From: Panonychus citri
Lineage: Eukaryota; Arthropoda; Arachnida; Trombidiformes; Tetranychidae
Assembly: GCF_014898815.1 (NCBI RefSeq)
Contig: NW_026515522.1
Coordinates: 248,001 to 312,000, forward strand
DNA: 64,000 bases
Direction of reading: 5' to 3'
Below, in pieces: positions 40,800 through 52,850 of the stretch (position 1 is its first letter; each line of letters starts with the position of its first letter). A model generated the notes under the pieces. The model made no database searches, was not told the origin of the DNA, and saw only the letters and a program-made list of their open reading frames with translations. Made by a program: the position numbers and the translations under genes.

Positions 40800-42214
40800 C
40801 TATTTAAATCTATGTTGCTTTGCCTAATGGACAAATAGAGGAGGATATTATTACTTATTGTGTCGATCATTTTCCAGAAGTGTGCATGTAACTTTGGAGG
40901 TTACTAAGATTTTCAGACAAAAAAGGGTAAATCGTGAAATGATGTTGTTAATCAAGGGTGAATATCTTCCTCTTTTTGATTACATTGATCTTAAACCATT
41001 GAGCAACAAAGTGCTGGAAGAATCGAGAGAGATTTTTTATTTGCTTCGTCGGCAAAATTTATCGGTATAAAGAGTGTTAGTGTTGAGGTTCCCGATAATT
41101 ATGATTTTTCTGATGAGGTCGGCCATTTTGATGGTGGACTTTTGAGGTTAGATTTTTTCCTTTAAAATGGCTGATTAGCTTTTCGGGTTTCATCAATTGA
41201 TTTTTGGTCCATCTATTGCTATCTCAACCGGAAAAGTCGTTAATTTTTGTTTGTTTATTTGAGCATTTAAAATTAATTTGTTCAATTTTAATTTTTAATC
41301 AATTTTTCTTTTAATTTTTAAATTTATTATAATTTGGTGTCATTTAAATGAATTTGTTCAAACGTGTCAAGGTATCGATTCCTGATGACTTTGTTTATAT
41401 GTATTTATTGGTTAAACCAAGATTTGCTTGGTTCATCAACCATTTGGACAGATTTTTGGTAAGGTTAAAATCCGATCAACCTTTGGCTGCGTTTTTCGCG
41501 GTGGATAGATTGGTTGAGAAGTGGTCGACAGTGGTGTAAGAGTCAACATTTACCGCATTTTGGTTGAGAAATTTAAGGAACTCTGTTTTTCGAAGGAGCA
41601 TCTTAAGTGCTGCAGAGATGGTGGAGGAAAATTTCAGCGTTTGTATGTATCGACCTGTTTCAAATCATAAGAATACAGAGTTTGTGGTCAATTTGGATTG
41701 AGTGAAGTGGATTTCAAATATGTCTCCAGTGTTCGTTTTAATGATCATGATTTACTAAAAATTCAGGTGACATATGATGGGTTAAAGAAGTTAATGAGAC
41801 GAGGTGAGTTTGAATTATTGAATTTTTATAAAGTAATTAATTTGTTTGTTTATTTTTATTTCAGGGATGGAATCTTCATTCAATGAAGTAACATATCATC
41901 TTTTTATGATATTCAGATATATTCATGTTGGAAATGTAAAATGAGGACAAATTTGGATCATCGATGTGATATACCATTGGTTTGCTATCTTTGTTGATCG
42001 TACTTTGAACACAGCAATTCAAAGAATTGAACTGAATGAAGCTGAACGTGGACGGTTGGTTAGAGCCATGACTGGAATTCGTTCATTGCGGCAGACTGAA
42101 GATTATCTCGAGAATGAGATAAGTTCATTGGTAGATGAACTCACCGAAGCCGCCGGCAAAATGGATGAGCTGTCTGACAGAATTTATGAACAATCTGAAA
42201 AAATTGAAAATTAG
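40800..42214 (+). pseudogene. Decayed multi-exon gene of unknown family
   Basis: Coding-like sequence with balanced amino acid use continues through several frames: YVALPNGQIEEDIITYCVDH near 40,815-40,880, then an ORF at 40,858-41,070 with LPLFDYIDLKPLSNKVLEES, and a frame change into VSVEVPDNYDFSDEVGHFDG. ORF 41,348-41,539 starts MNLFKRVKVSIPDDF and includes WFINHLDRFLVRLKSDQPLA. ORF 41,698-41,886 runs into a clear 61-base GT-AG intron (41,804-41,864, GTGAGT to TTTCAG). The last part (41,966-42,214) is a charged predicted coiled coil, ELNEAERGRLVRAMTGIRSL through DELSDRIYEQSEKIEN. I do not recognise the family. It may be an extra gene carried by the element, a retained host gene fragment, or an old viral gene. 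Confidence 0.5.
41804..41864 (+). other. Candidate intron of 61 bases
   Basis: GTGAGT donor, T-rich 3' part and TTTCAG acceptor. The flanking reading frames look coding on both sides (upstream KKLMRR, downstream GMESSFNEVTYH). Confidence 0.5.
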
Positions 42215-42559
42215 AAGGTGATCTGAATTAAAGGGATGAGTACATAGACTATCTACTTATTCGCCTTGAAAGATATAAAGTTTACCAAAAGATGATTTTT
42301 ATTTTCGTTACCTTCTCTGGTGCGAGGCAAAACCAGGGAAATTGAGCTCAAAGAGCAGACAAAAAATCAAGAGAGTTCCTCATCACGAGACCTTTAATTT
42401 TTTTCAAACAGAAATGGAAACGCTATAAAATAGCTTATTTCACTTAATTGATCAAAAGTTTTCTTATTTATTTAAAATACGCGCCAAAAAGAATTCGAAT
42501 TGAAAAACCAACATGTGCCTAAATCACAAAGATTGCACGACTCTTATGCTCTGTGCCAC

Positions 42560-42837
42560 GAGCAAATTTATGAAAATTGGATAAAAAGGATTCTGCCTCA
42601 AACACGCTATATCTCAACAACTAAAAATGTCCAGACGGAGCCTCATTATTGCTATTAGATGAGATTGTGACCATCAAATGACCTTGAAAACGTATCCTAA
42701 TAAAATGACCGGGATGACCTTGATATTTTAATATGATAATTGGGTAGGGCCTAAACTATCATAACTCGAGTCTGGGGTCTGAACACTCAAAAACAAAAAA
42801 GTTATTCATGAAAAACTTGTTGGTGAAATACCCTGTA
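42560..42837. repeat. 3' end of a Tc1/mariner-type repeat (family related to 60.0-60.2 kb)
   Basis: Unique-looking sequence ends in CACCAACAAG (inverted) and CCCTGTA, i.e. an inverted CAGGG end followed by TA. The interior (ATATCTCAACAACTAAAAAT, then two TGACC-containing phrases and CCTTGATATTTTAATATGAT) has a recognisable diverged counterpart at 60,027-60,110. There is no ORF. Confidence 0.5.
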
Positions 42838-45800
42838 TAAAGTTTGCCTTTCAATTAGTTTATCTAAATTTAGTTAAATTATTTTTTGAAAATTTTTCAT
42901 ATCATCGTCATCGTAAAGTGATCATGATTAACATGATTCGTCTTATAAGTTTATCATTCTTTTTTAACAAGTTAACACCCTAATTAATTTCTTGCTCGTT
43001 TATACAATTGAAAAGATGCAAGATTAAATTATTGGAATATTCACTTTACATCATGATTCTTATAAGCTCAGTTCAGTTTTAACAATCTTGTCAATCTTTT
43101 GTTTCTTTTTTTAATATACAGAGTTATCATTTTCGTTGATCAACATTTTTTTCAATAAGAGCCTGCATCTATCTCCACCTTTACCTGTTTATCCTCATCA
43201 ATCAATCCCCCCTGTCAACATGAATTATGAATGACTTTCATATTTGGACAAACATTTTCAACTCTAATCATAATGTTATTAATCATAATATTAATGTGCA
43301 TAAAATAAGATGATTATTCATCATATTCAAGAGGGTGGGGTGAATGAGATAAGCAAACATGATGATTAGAAATGAGGATAACAAAGTAAATGACAAGAGA
43401 TGAACAAATTATCTCATTTGTTTTTAGATCCACAACCAAAGTCAATGAGTTTAGAGATTCGGACAATTTATATTATTACGATAATAAATCATTATCATGT
43501 AAGAAATATATATTTATTTTGCAAGATATATTCCAAATGAATAAACAATTCATCATTTGTGAATAAGATAAGATAATGAACACAAAGGAACAGGATGGAC
43601 ATAAATTGATTAATGCTATCAAATTGATTTATAAAAGTTAATCACAGTCAACAGAATAATCTGATTATCGTGTTTTCATATTAATTCATAAAACCATAAA
43701 GTTCAATAACTACAAATAATAATAATGTTCAATGACACATAAACATCCACTGAGAATTGATTCCAATTAAATTCAAAAGAATAGTAGAAAACCTTAGGCT
43801 TTGAAATTTATCATAGAATCAAAGATTCTCATCAAAGAATAGTATTTAAAACCAAATCATTGTAGGCTCTTCATGTAACCTGAAAAATTATGACAATTAT
43901 GAGCCTCATGGTTTATATATTTATCTTCATTAATTATTATACTGGTATTAATGAAAAAAAGAAAAATTATTAAACAACAATTAGTTCAACTATTTATACT
44001 AATGCTTGCTTATGATGGTCAATTCCGAGTAGCCATATTAATATTATTTAGATAACAAAGATAACAGAAACTGATACTGAATGAATTTTATTAATGATGA
44101 GTTGATTATAGATTAATTTATTTTGAAGATAAAAATTATTTATTAACTAACATGATAAAGATGCAATCGTTGATATAACGATGATCAAGTTGATTGTAAT
44201 AATAATAGAAATAAATGAATATCATATATAACCGAAAATGGACATTCACCATGAAGGAACCATACAGATACTAAAACAAAAAAATGGATGAGAAAAAAAT
44301 CAAAGGAAAACCTCAGAATCAGAATTACAATTATCAGAATTAAGGATTGATGGAATTCAGTATTTAGTATGAACGGAATTAAGAAAGTAAATTGATTCAT
44401 ATACTTATCTCTCTGTTTCTCATACTCTCTCCATCCTCCCTGCATAGTGATTAATATGATCAAAGATGAAAGAAGTAAAAATGAAATAGTAACTTGTGTC
44501 TTCTAATATTTGTATTAATAGATGTGAGAGTTTCTTTTGTACAATAGGATGAGCAGAAAGAGTTTCTTTCCTTTTGAATGACTGGTACAATCTCTGGATG
44601 AGAGAGGGAGAGAGAGGAGAACGAGAAAAAAAGAAAGCTCGAAAAAGAGAGAAAGAAAGAAATTGTTGAGTGGACATCCTAAATCACGATTAATGGTGCT
44701 ATTAATCAAACAATCGCACAAAGAAAAGATGATGATGATGATGAAGAAAACAAATCGAGATGAACTAAAGCTTAACCAAGAAAGATGCAGTTATGGATGA
44801 AAATGAAGGATGATTAAGATGATGATGATGGAGAAATGACCTAAAAGAAGAAAGAAAGGGGAAAAGAAAGAAGATATAACACTTAAAAGAAGATGATGAT
44901 GACTTTGATATCTTCTTCTTCTCTCCTTTTGTTCTTCATCTTTGTTATGGGCCCGAATGAGAAAAAAATGGTTATCATCATCAGGCGAGCTTCATATTAG
45001 GTAAAGCGAGATGAATTTGGTGAAAAGCTGAAGAAGATGATGAGAAATAATTTCATCGCTTGACCAGTTCATTAATTTTAGATCATAGACCATTCGATTG
45101 ACCTTCTCAGCCTGGAGGTCTTTGTTGGTGTGGTGTGTCTATGTGTCTATTTTGACCTTGCCAATATCAACTTGCCCATCAAACAAATGAATCAATTTTA
45201 AGTTACTGTTACTTGTATGATGGTCATTTTGGTAATGGACATTATCACGATGAGAAGATTATTGCTTGTGATTGTACATGATCACCTTTTCAAGTTTAAT
45301 AGACCTCGAATTGATGTAATCTCTTATTTTAACACGAAAGTGAAAAAAAGAGATGATGTTATACTTTTTGTTCATCAAAAATTGTTGACGATTGTTAATT
45401 AAATGTGATAAATGTGACACAATCATCGTTATCATGGTCATCATTCTATGGCCATTGTTCAATTTTTTCTATTTTTTCACTTTAACTTTGTAAGAATAGG
45501 AAAAATAGAGAATATCCGAGAAAACAATTCTCGATTTTTTTATTCTTGATGTGTAGGGAAAATCTCTTGACCATGGGTATTCATTGTCATCAATTGTAGT
45601 ATATCAATGTCCAGTTGCTACCTAATAGTAACAATTCTAGATGGATAGATAGATAGGAATAGATAGCGCAAACATTTTTACCAGTGAATCTTCATCATTA
45701 TCATGATGTAACATTATGATGAATAATGGAAACTAAATATACTTGTACTTGTGAATGTAATCATATTCAAGGATTTATATTCAAACAATTAACTTGAATA

Positions 45801-47284
45801 ACTTTTGGGATCTGGTGAAAAGTGTAAATTGATAATAAATGATTGTTATTATTATCATTATCAATATCATCATCAATACAGACTGATGATGACGATAATG
45901 ATTATAACAATAAAAATAATAACATTCAAGTAATTGAATGGATGCTTAGATTTATATTTTGTTATTACATGATCATTACCAATGGACTTTGGATATGACA
46001 ATAAAGTCAATTAATTTGACAAAGACAAATGATACTAAAACTGAAGGGCTAATGGTTGACCATTGGCGAGGTTAACCAGAATTTCCGGGAAAAATGTTCC
46101 ACTATTTTTACATAATGATTGATTTTCTAGCATCGGAAATCTTATACAAGCTATTATACTTTCGACCGAAGTTACATTGCAAACAAATTTCCACTGAGAA
46201 AGTAACAATTATCAATATTTTGCATGTGAAAACTAGTGGTTTCCGTTTCCTTTTAGTAAGAGGAAGAAAAATTTGCCTTTATAGTGAATAGTAAATCACC
46301 CTGAAGAGTGATTGGTGATGAAATTGATAAATGAATATCTATATACACTGAATGAGCTTGAAAGTGGAAGATAATGAATTGAACAGAGAGAAAACAGAGT
46401 GAGAGAGGAAACTTATCAAGCACCATGATGATGATTCTGATGATTCTGATGGATGACCATTGAAAAGTTGCTACATGTCCCAATATCTTTTGCAATTTTC
46501 GGCAAATTTTTCAATCAATTAATGGGATGATTATATTTATATAATAGGAAGAAGAAAAGCTTGATTAGCATTAAGTTGATCGAGGTGGAAATACTTTGTA
46601 ATGGTGGAGAAAAATAGGACACTATTGATCATCCTCATCTTTGCACCAAGAATCTCATTCATCTTCCAATGAATGAATATGCTGATAATGATTGCGATAA
46701 TGAAGAGGATTTTCAATGGTAAAAGTATAATGAAAACAGATAAGTGGGAAACTGTAAACTTTTCAATCGCTGAGGAAAAAAGATAAGTGAAAAGTTTCAA
46801 TTTAGATAAATTGATACAAAAAAATTGCCCTGAAATTATATGTGTTATTCAGATTAGAATGTTGATCGTGTTTACTTTATTTGTTTTGCTTCATTCAATC
46901 AAGAAATATCCTTATGGACAGTTTAAAATTTTGAATCAATTATCCTCATATGATTTCAAGTCGAAAGTAACAAAAAACAAAGTTCATTTCCATCATCCTC
47001 ATACACTTGAACAGTAAAAGATAAAAATGATGACAAAATGAAATGACGAGGATGATGAAAATGTAATAGATGAGGTGGTGAACTTTATTGGGATAAAATG
47101 CTTTTTAAAATAAACTAATTTTTCCTCCTCTGCCCTTAACCCTCCCAAAGCATTTAACCCTTTCTGCTTGATTCAATCTTTCACAAGGGTCATCAGTGAA
47201 TCAACTTCAATGAATCTTCATGCTATTGAAATCAGGTTAATTATTTCCCATACTCATCAGCTAAATCCATCGTTGTATTCGATG

Positions 47285-47291
<7 letters not shown>

Positions 47292-47357
<66 letters not shown>
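47292..47357. repeat. (CT)n-(CTTT)n microsatellite
   Basis: About 25 CT units followed by about four CTTT units. Confidence 0.95.
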
Positions 47358-48603
47358 AACATCTTCTCACCATTTCCAATTTATCCTCATTCATCTTCAA
47401 CACACAAATACACACTCGAGATCTTCCATTTGAGATACACTTTAAAAGTAATTTTTTTTCTTTACTGTCTTCTATGTGATTCAATCTCTTTTGCTATTGA
47501 ATTAATTCATTTCTTCACAAGAGATGGCAAAAAAGTTTCACATTCATCAAATGTTATATTAGAAAGTAAAAGGCAATCTCATAGATTCTCAAGATACATT
47601 TAGATATATTCATGGTAGTGGAAATAAAGTGTAACCAAAGAAGAAAAAGAAAAAGAGCTAAATCAATAGCAAAAGGTGGGCAATGAATAGAGTGGGTGGT
47701 GAGACATGATACATTAACCATAAGGGTACGAAGAATCGATCTGATTGAAAAAGTACGTGCTGACATGTTTTGTTTTCTCTTGATACCAAAATTCTAGCAT
47801 ACATATACTATTACAGTTTTGTTTTCTCGTTATTTTGTATCATTATTTTTATACCTTTTTACCTTTAACATGCTAATTATCAATCATTACATGTTACTAT
47901 TATTACCTTGACTCATTAATTTTTTCTTCTCCATCATCCTCCTCTCATTATCATCTAATTGATTCACCGCCAAGTACTAAGTACTAGTATATAAAATGTA
48001 CCAGGATTAATTATCTTTTCTGTGATATTTCTGGTGATCATTTTATCTGAAAACAACTTAAAATTAGTACGCCCTTTACCGCATTTTTATTTCGAATATT
48101 TCATTTCATTCGGGTTCCATGGATAATAGAATGCAAAAGAAGGAGAAACAGAGTTGGTAGCGAAGGAGAAGAATATGGAAAAATCAAAGTAGAGAAAAAG
48201 TTCTGGTGAAAAATCGCATCAAAATTGCTTTTTGCTTTCACTTGGAAACATTGTTTCAGTTCTGTCGGTGATTTCTGATGCAACTTCCGATGCTCTGGGT
48301 TATAATTTTTGCTGGATTGAGATTGCCATTGGTTGCCATCTCATGACAAGGTTGAAGATTCTGTGTACCATACAATATATAAATTCAGTTCTATGGTTGA
48401 ATAGTTTGCTCAATTGTAAAAAAAAGGTTGATAAATAGCGAGAGAATGATTCAAGAGTAAAATCTTGCCAATTGTTTTGATTTTGACAAAGTTTCTCATG
48501 TTTTTTCATGTTATTTTCCTTGTAATGCTGTTTGTCGGCTGATAGATTCACACACACATACACTTAGAATTTGGAAAGTTGCATGAGGGTTATGATGAAG
48601 AGG

Positions 48604-48643
48604 AAGAGAGAGAGAGAGAGAGAGAGATAGAGAGAGAGAGAGA
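48604..48643. repeat. Interrupted (GA)n microsatellite
   Basis: About 19 GA units with one ATA interruption. Confidence 0.92.
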
Positions 48644-51285
48644 AAAGAAGACTGGGGTAGAGATTCGCACCGAAAGGAAATAATGTTTCAAAATTTAGCA
48701 GAATCTTCAATGGTGAAAATTGTGATATCAATCAACTTGATGATATTTTTTCTTTTCTTCTTCTCTTTTTTTCTTTCAATTCTGTAATTTTTTACATCGT
48801 CATCATAATCATCCTCATCACGAGCCTCCCCTCTAAAGATGCTATAAGTTTATAATATACTTTTTGAATTATTGTTTCTTCGTGACCTAATCCATTTTCT
48901 TATTTCGATTTCTCAAATTTTTCTCTCTTCATTTTTCATTGAAAACTTTTTTTCCATTTACCATTCTCAAAGACATTCTCAGTTGATTTAACAATCCAGA
49001 TAATCATCAGCTTGAGAGTTATTGGCAAATTTTAGTGTTAATTTATTTCGCCAATTGATCAGCAATTGCCTCTATTACTTAGTGTTAATAGTGTTCATAT
49101 ATATAAGTTGTAAAAGGTCATTCTCAATTCTAGAAGCAATTCCAATGCCGTAAAAGTAAAAGTGAGCCATCGGTAGGTAAAAGTTGCTGAAATGAAGAAA
49201 TGAAATCACCATAATCCACCATGGACATCAAAACGCCATCTTCTGGGAAACTATTGATATGAAGAGAATTCTCTTATTGAGAAATACAGAAGTAAATAAA
49301 GAAAGAGATACGAAATAGTTAGATTATTTATTAACATTCCAAACTGACCAATTTCGAATAGAAGGTTATAGAGAATCAGAATAGTAAAATGTTGATGGAA
49401 TTTTCTACCAGTAATCAACCAAACGGTTTTCTCCAAAAAAAGATTCGAAACTATTTACATTAAATCAAACGATAAATTATCTTAACTACTTAAAGAAAAG
49501 ATGAGAAAAAAATGCAATCTACGGAAACACTGGGAAGATGAAGCTATTTCTATTGGAGTAAACATAAGAACTCGAAGTAATTGTAAGAAGATGAAATCGA
49601 AATGAAAAAAGCAGTGAATTGTTTCCAGGCGGTATCTTGTCAGAGGAATAAAATAATAGTAATAGAAAGATATAAGTTCGAAAAGGTCCAAAAGTAAAAT
49701 GGGAGGAGAAGGAAGAAGAAAAGATTGAAAGAGATCAGAAGAAGAAGAAGAAGAAAAAGAAGACAGAGAGAATGAGAGAGTGAAAATAAGATTGACAGGA
49801 AAGAGTAAAAATTAGATGAGATGAGATAAAATCTCAACAAGAATCTAAGTGAATGAACATCAACTAAGAGAAAACTTGATTTCATAAATCATGGTGAATA
49901 TGATATATCCTATCAAACCCCTTTTTTAATTTCATCTCTTTTTTTTCATCTTTCCATGGAAACACATATTCTTCCTTCATCATAATCATCATCTTCATCC
50001 TCGTCTTCATCCCCATCTATATATCTTCCTCCTTCAACCATCATCTTTAACTATTACTAATACAAGAGCATAATAAAGTTTCCGTTTAAACTTAACTCAT
50101 GATAATTATTATCTTCTATTGTATGATAATAGTTAATACAATTTAATATTTACATTTATTCATAGTTAATTAGTTTTTCTCTTTCAAGATAAGATAACTT
50201 ATCATTAATTATATTTATTAGTTTTTCATATGATTATGGTTATTACTGAAATTAATATATGATACGGAGAAGATATTGAACCATTATAATGAATAAAAAA
50301 TTAATCAGAATTAATCTTTTCCTTTTCTGAGTTATCTTATTATTAGATTAATTTATGGAACTGATTTGGATTAAGATTCGTATTGTAAAAATACATACAT
50401 AAACACAAATACAAATGTATTGTTCACTTTATATGTAGCAACATCATTTCCTCTTGAATCGTAAAATTTTTCGGATTGTAATTGTGATTTATTCATATGT
50501 CATGATTAGTTCAATATAATTCAGCCAGAAAATGTTGATATTTATTATCATGATGAAATAATCAAAAAAACATTAATCTGTCAAATTGAAGTGAAAAGCT
50601 GCTGATGATTATCAGTAAACATATACAAAAAGAGATACACAAGTTAGTGATAATTGGAAAGCTCATCTTCAGCTCATGATAAAATATGATTAGCATGATG
50701 ATCGTCAGTAAAGTATATCCAACAACTCCCAGTGAGTATTTCAAACTATTCTGATTTGGTAATTGATAAGAATGGTGAAATTATTTCCCTACTTTAATAT
50801 TATTAATATCTGTTTATATCTTGATTATGCTCAAAACTTTTCCAACATCAAAGTTTTTACCTGTCAACAAATTTTGACATCAAGTTTAAGATTGAGTTTA
50901 GTTATCATCATAATCATTCTGGTTAAACATTTAATTGGATAGATACAAAGTCAAGTTATCATGATTTTAATCAATTACTTTGTTTCATTTTTCACCGGAA
51001 TTTATTTTTCCTTCGTATCTATGATATCTCATTTTAATGGGATGATAGTTACATTAAAAGTTGACAGGTAGATAAGTTTACTTAGGAACTTGTTAACACG
51101 TTTAGAAAGATAAGCCAATTGGTTCTTTAATTACAATTTTAGTCACAATTATCAAATGAGAAGTTATTTCAAATCTAAAATAAGTATAGAAATATGAATA
51201 GAAAACGACAAAAAGAAAGGAATAAAACCAATTTTTCTACTGAAATAAAATTCTTCATAGAAATATCTATGATTTGATGACTCGC

Positions 51286-51729
51286 CTAATAAAGGTAAGC
51301 GCTTCGGTAAAGGCATTTTTTAAAACCTAAATTATAATTTATTCCCAACATTTTTAAGTTTATAAATTCCAGAGCGTATTCACTCGTGATGTGCTCCCAT
51401 ATTGACAAAAAATACGCAAATAAAGTAGATGCTCTTTTAAAGATGCGGTATTTTGGGTTGTTTCTTAGGAGAGAGATCTTCAGGACCGATTGGTACATGG
51501 AAAAACATTTCATGGGATTTCCTGTAAATAAACATAATCCCGTTAGCTCGGGTACAGAGTTCAACCGAAACGACACCAGAAAATATAGAAGTAGTGAAAA
51601 AACTTTCCGAAAGAAAGCTCTACTCATCACAAGAAAATATGCCTTTGCATCGACGCTGCGTCTCTCTGTTTGAAAGGTTTCGACTAAATAGATCAAATAA
51701 TAACAAACTATTATATATATTTTTAACAA
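51286..51729. other. Region open on both strands, unassigned
   Basis: A 147-codon minus-strand ORF (the longest between the two ends of the window) and a 95-codon plus-strand ORF (51,386-51,673) overlap. Neither is low-complexity. The minus product is hydrophobic and rich in Phe/Leu; the plus product is basic and lies directly upstream of a transposase-like remnant in the same direction. I recognise no domain in either and cannot decide which strand, if any, was coding. Confidence 0.3.
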
Positions 51730-51759
51730 AGTAAAAGGCGCTGAAAAAGATACACCAGC

Positions 51760-51900
51760 AACTTGGTCAACAAGACAAAGGAAAAGGATGTAATTCGCTG
51801 TAAAACGCCAGAAAATCTAGCTAAAGTCATTGGATCCAAAAAATCTTGTTTTCTGATGAAAGAATTTGATTATCTTCATGAATAAACAAATTGCGTAAAA
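51760..51900 (+). pseudogene. Possible mariner transposase remnant around the first catalytic Asp
   Basis: One frame reads IQKILFSDERI (51,834-51,866) and is shortly followed by INKLRKIQ. ILFSDE followed by an N-containing segment is the usual surrounding of the first catalytic Asp in mariner transposases. Stops flank it closely and the other motifs are not identifiable, so this is a weak call based on one motif. Confidence 0.35.
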
Positions 51901-52060
51901 TTCAATAATCGATTAGCAAGTGCTTTAGTAATATGCCTTATACAGATCCATAATACAGAGCTATTTTTGCTGATGTTGCTTTCGAGTTTTAGGTCTACAA
52001 TAGTGTAAGACACTCTTGTGGCTGGTCTTTCCTTAGTATCATCAATTTTGAAAAATTTTT

Positions 52061-52426
52061 ATGTTTAATTTTGTGAATTGGGACTCTATTGTTGTGATTG
52101 GACTATGTGACCCAAGCAACAATGTTTCTGATTATGGCGTGCTCAACGATGTGTTCAGTATGAAAACGGATAATCTAACGACTTTATTATTTTTGTTTGA
52201 GGAAGCCATTGACTTTGTCAAACAATGTCACTTAATCTGTGAACTCATTGAACTTGATTTTTTGATGACTATTCCAAACTGGTTAATGCTGGTTGATAGG
52301 AATCATAATAAAGGTAATTATAATGATAATCTTATGAGGACAATCCTATCCTGGTCTCGGTCACCAAATTGTTACAACCCAAACTGTCATTTTTATGTGA
52401 ATGTTCACCGCAATAAGCAATTGTAA
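52061..52426 (+). CDS. Hypothetical ORF, 121 codons, unknown family
   Basis: The ORF begins MFNFVNWDSIVVIGLCDPSN and has balanced composition. A hydrophobic stretch containing FEEAIDFVKQCHLICELIEL lies mid-way, and the end is Cys/His-containing (PNCYNPNCHFYVNVH), which could bind a metal. It is not built from repeats, unlike most long frames in the window. It lies between a transposase-like remnant and a foldback element, so it may be a fragment of a mobile-element gene. I see no splice sites, promoter or homologous domain that would settle it. The start is simply the first Met of the frame. Confidence 0.3.
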   Translation: MFNFVNWDSIVVIGLCDPSNNVSDYGVLNDVFSMKTDNLTTLLFLFEEAIDFVKQCHLICELIELDFLMTIPNWLMLVDRNHNKGNYNDNLMRTILSWSRSPNCYNPNCHFYVNVHRNKQL

Positions 52427-52689
52427 ATTGTAGCGACTAACCAATTGTAAAAACTTTACCTGGGTTGTATTCCATTACGACGGAAAAGCTAGAGATCAAA
52501 GTTGTAACTTGATGAAACTGGATGTCTCGATTGCCGTATTATGAATGAGCATCGTTGTTATCACTTTTAATGTATGACTGATTGAATGAAATAAATTCAC
52601 TGATAAACCTATTTGCATCAACTGTATGTTCTCACCTCCTGAACTAGCGGAAAGTTAACAATTCAAAGATGCGTAGGTCCTTACGCATA

Positions 52690-52848
52690 CAGCCTCGAAA
52701 ATTAAGAGCGAATACACTTTCAAATGGAGATACGCATAGAAGTGATATCTCATCTATTTTCAATTGAAATTCATTACTGAATTGATAAGATAACACTCTT
52801 ATGCGTATCTCCATTTAAAAGTGTAGTCGATCTCAATTTTCGAGGCTG
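52690..52848. mobile_element. 159 bp foldback element with 55 bp inverted arms (MITE)
   Basis: The left arm starts CAGCCTCGAAAATTAAGAGC and the right arm is its inverted copy, starting CAGCCTCGAAAATTGAGATC. I count 49 of 55 positions identical, including the shared block AAATGGAGATACGCATA. TA flanks both ends (52,688-52,689 and 52,849-52,850). The centre of about 49 bases can itself partly pair (ATCTCATC with GATAAGAT). It has no coding capacity. It could be a Tc1/mariner-dependent MITE, and as RNA it would fold into a long hairpin. Confidence 0.85.
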
Positions 52849-52850
52849 TA

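Larger units (their letters stand above)
38919..42835 (+). mobile_element. Possible composite element bounded by CAGGG...CCCTG next to TA
   Basis: TA-CAGGGCGTAGC at the left (38,917 on) and the inverted end CAGGGTATTTCACC at the right (ending at 42,835, followed by TA) share only about seven exact terminal bases including the TA. Such ends are typical of Tc1/mariner-type elements. The span of about 3.9 kb is too long for a simple mariner and contains both a dead transposase and an unrelated dead gene. Two separate elements, each having lost one end, are an equally good reading. Confidence 0.3.
42838..51280. other. Gene-poor region with simple repeats
   Basis: About 8.4 kb with no supported gene. 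ORFs of up to 103 codons are biased or overlap repeats (for example 47,168-47,479, which crosses a CT array). GAT/ATC runs occur at 44,726-44,745 and 44,818-44,832 and a short GATA run at 45,641-45,660. Confidence 0.55.

Noticed and set aside
2126..47357. Regular arrays considered as possible CRISPR or satellite arrays
   Set aside because: The units are di-, tri- and tetranucleotides with no unique spacers, so these are ordinary microsatellites in a eukaryotic genome.
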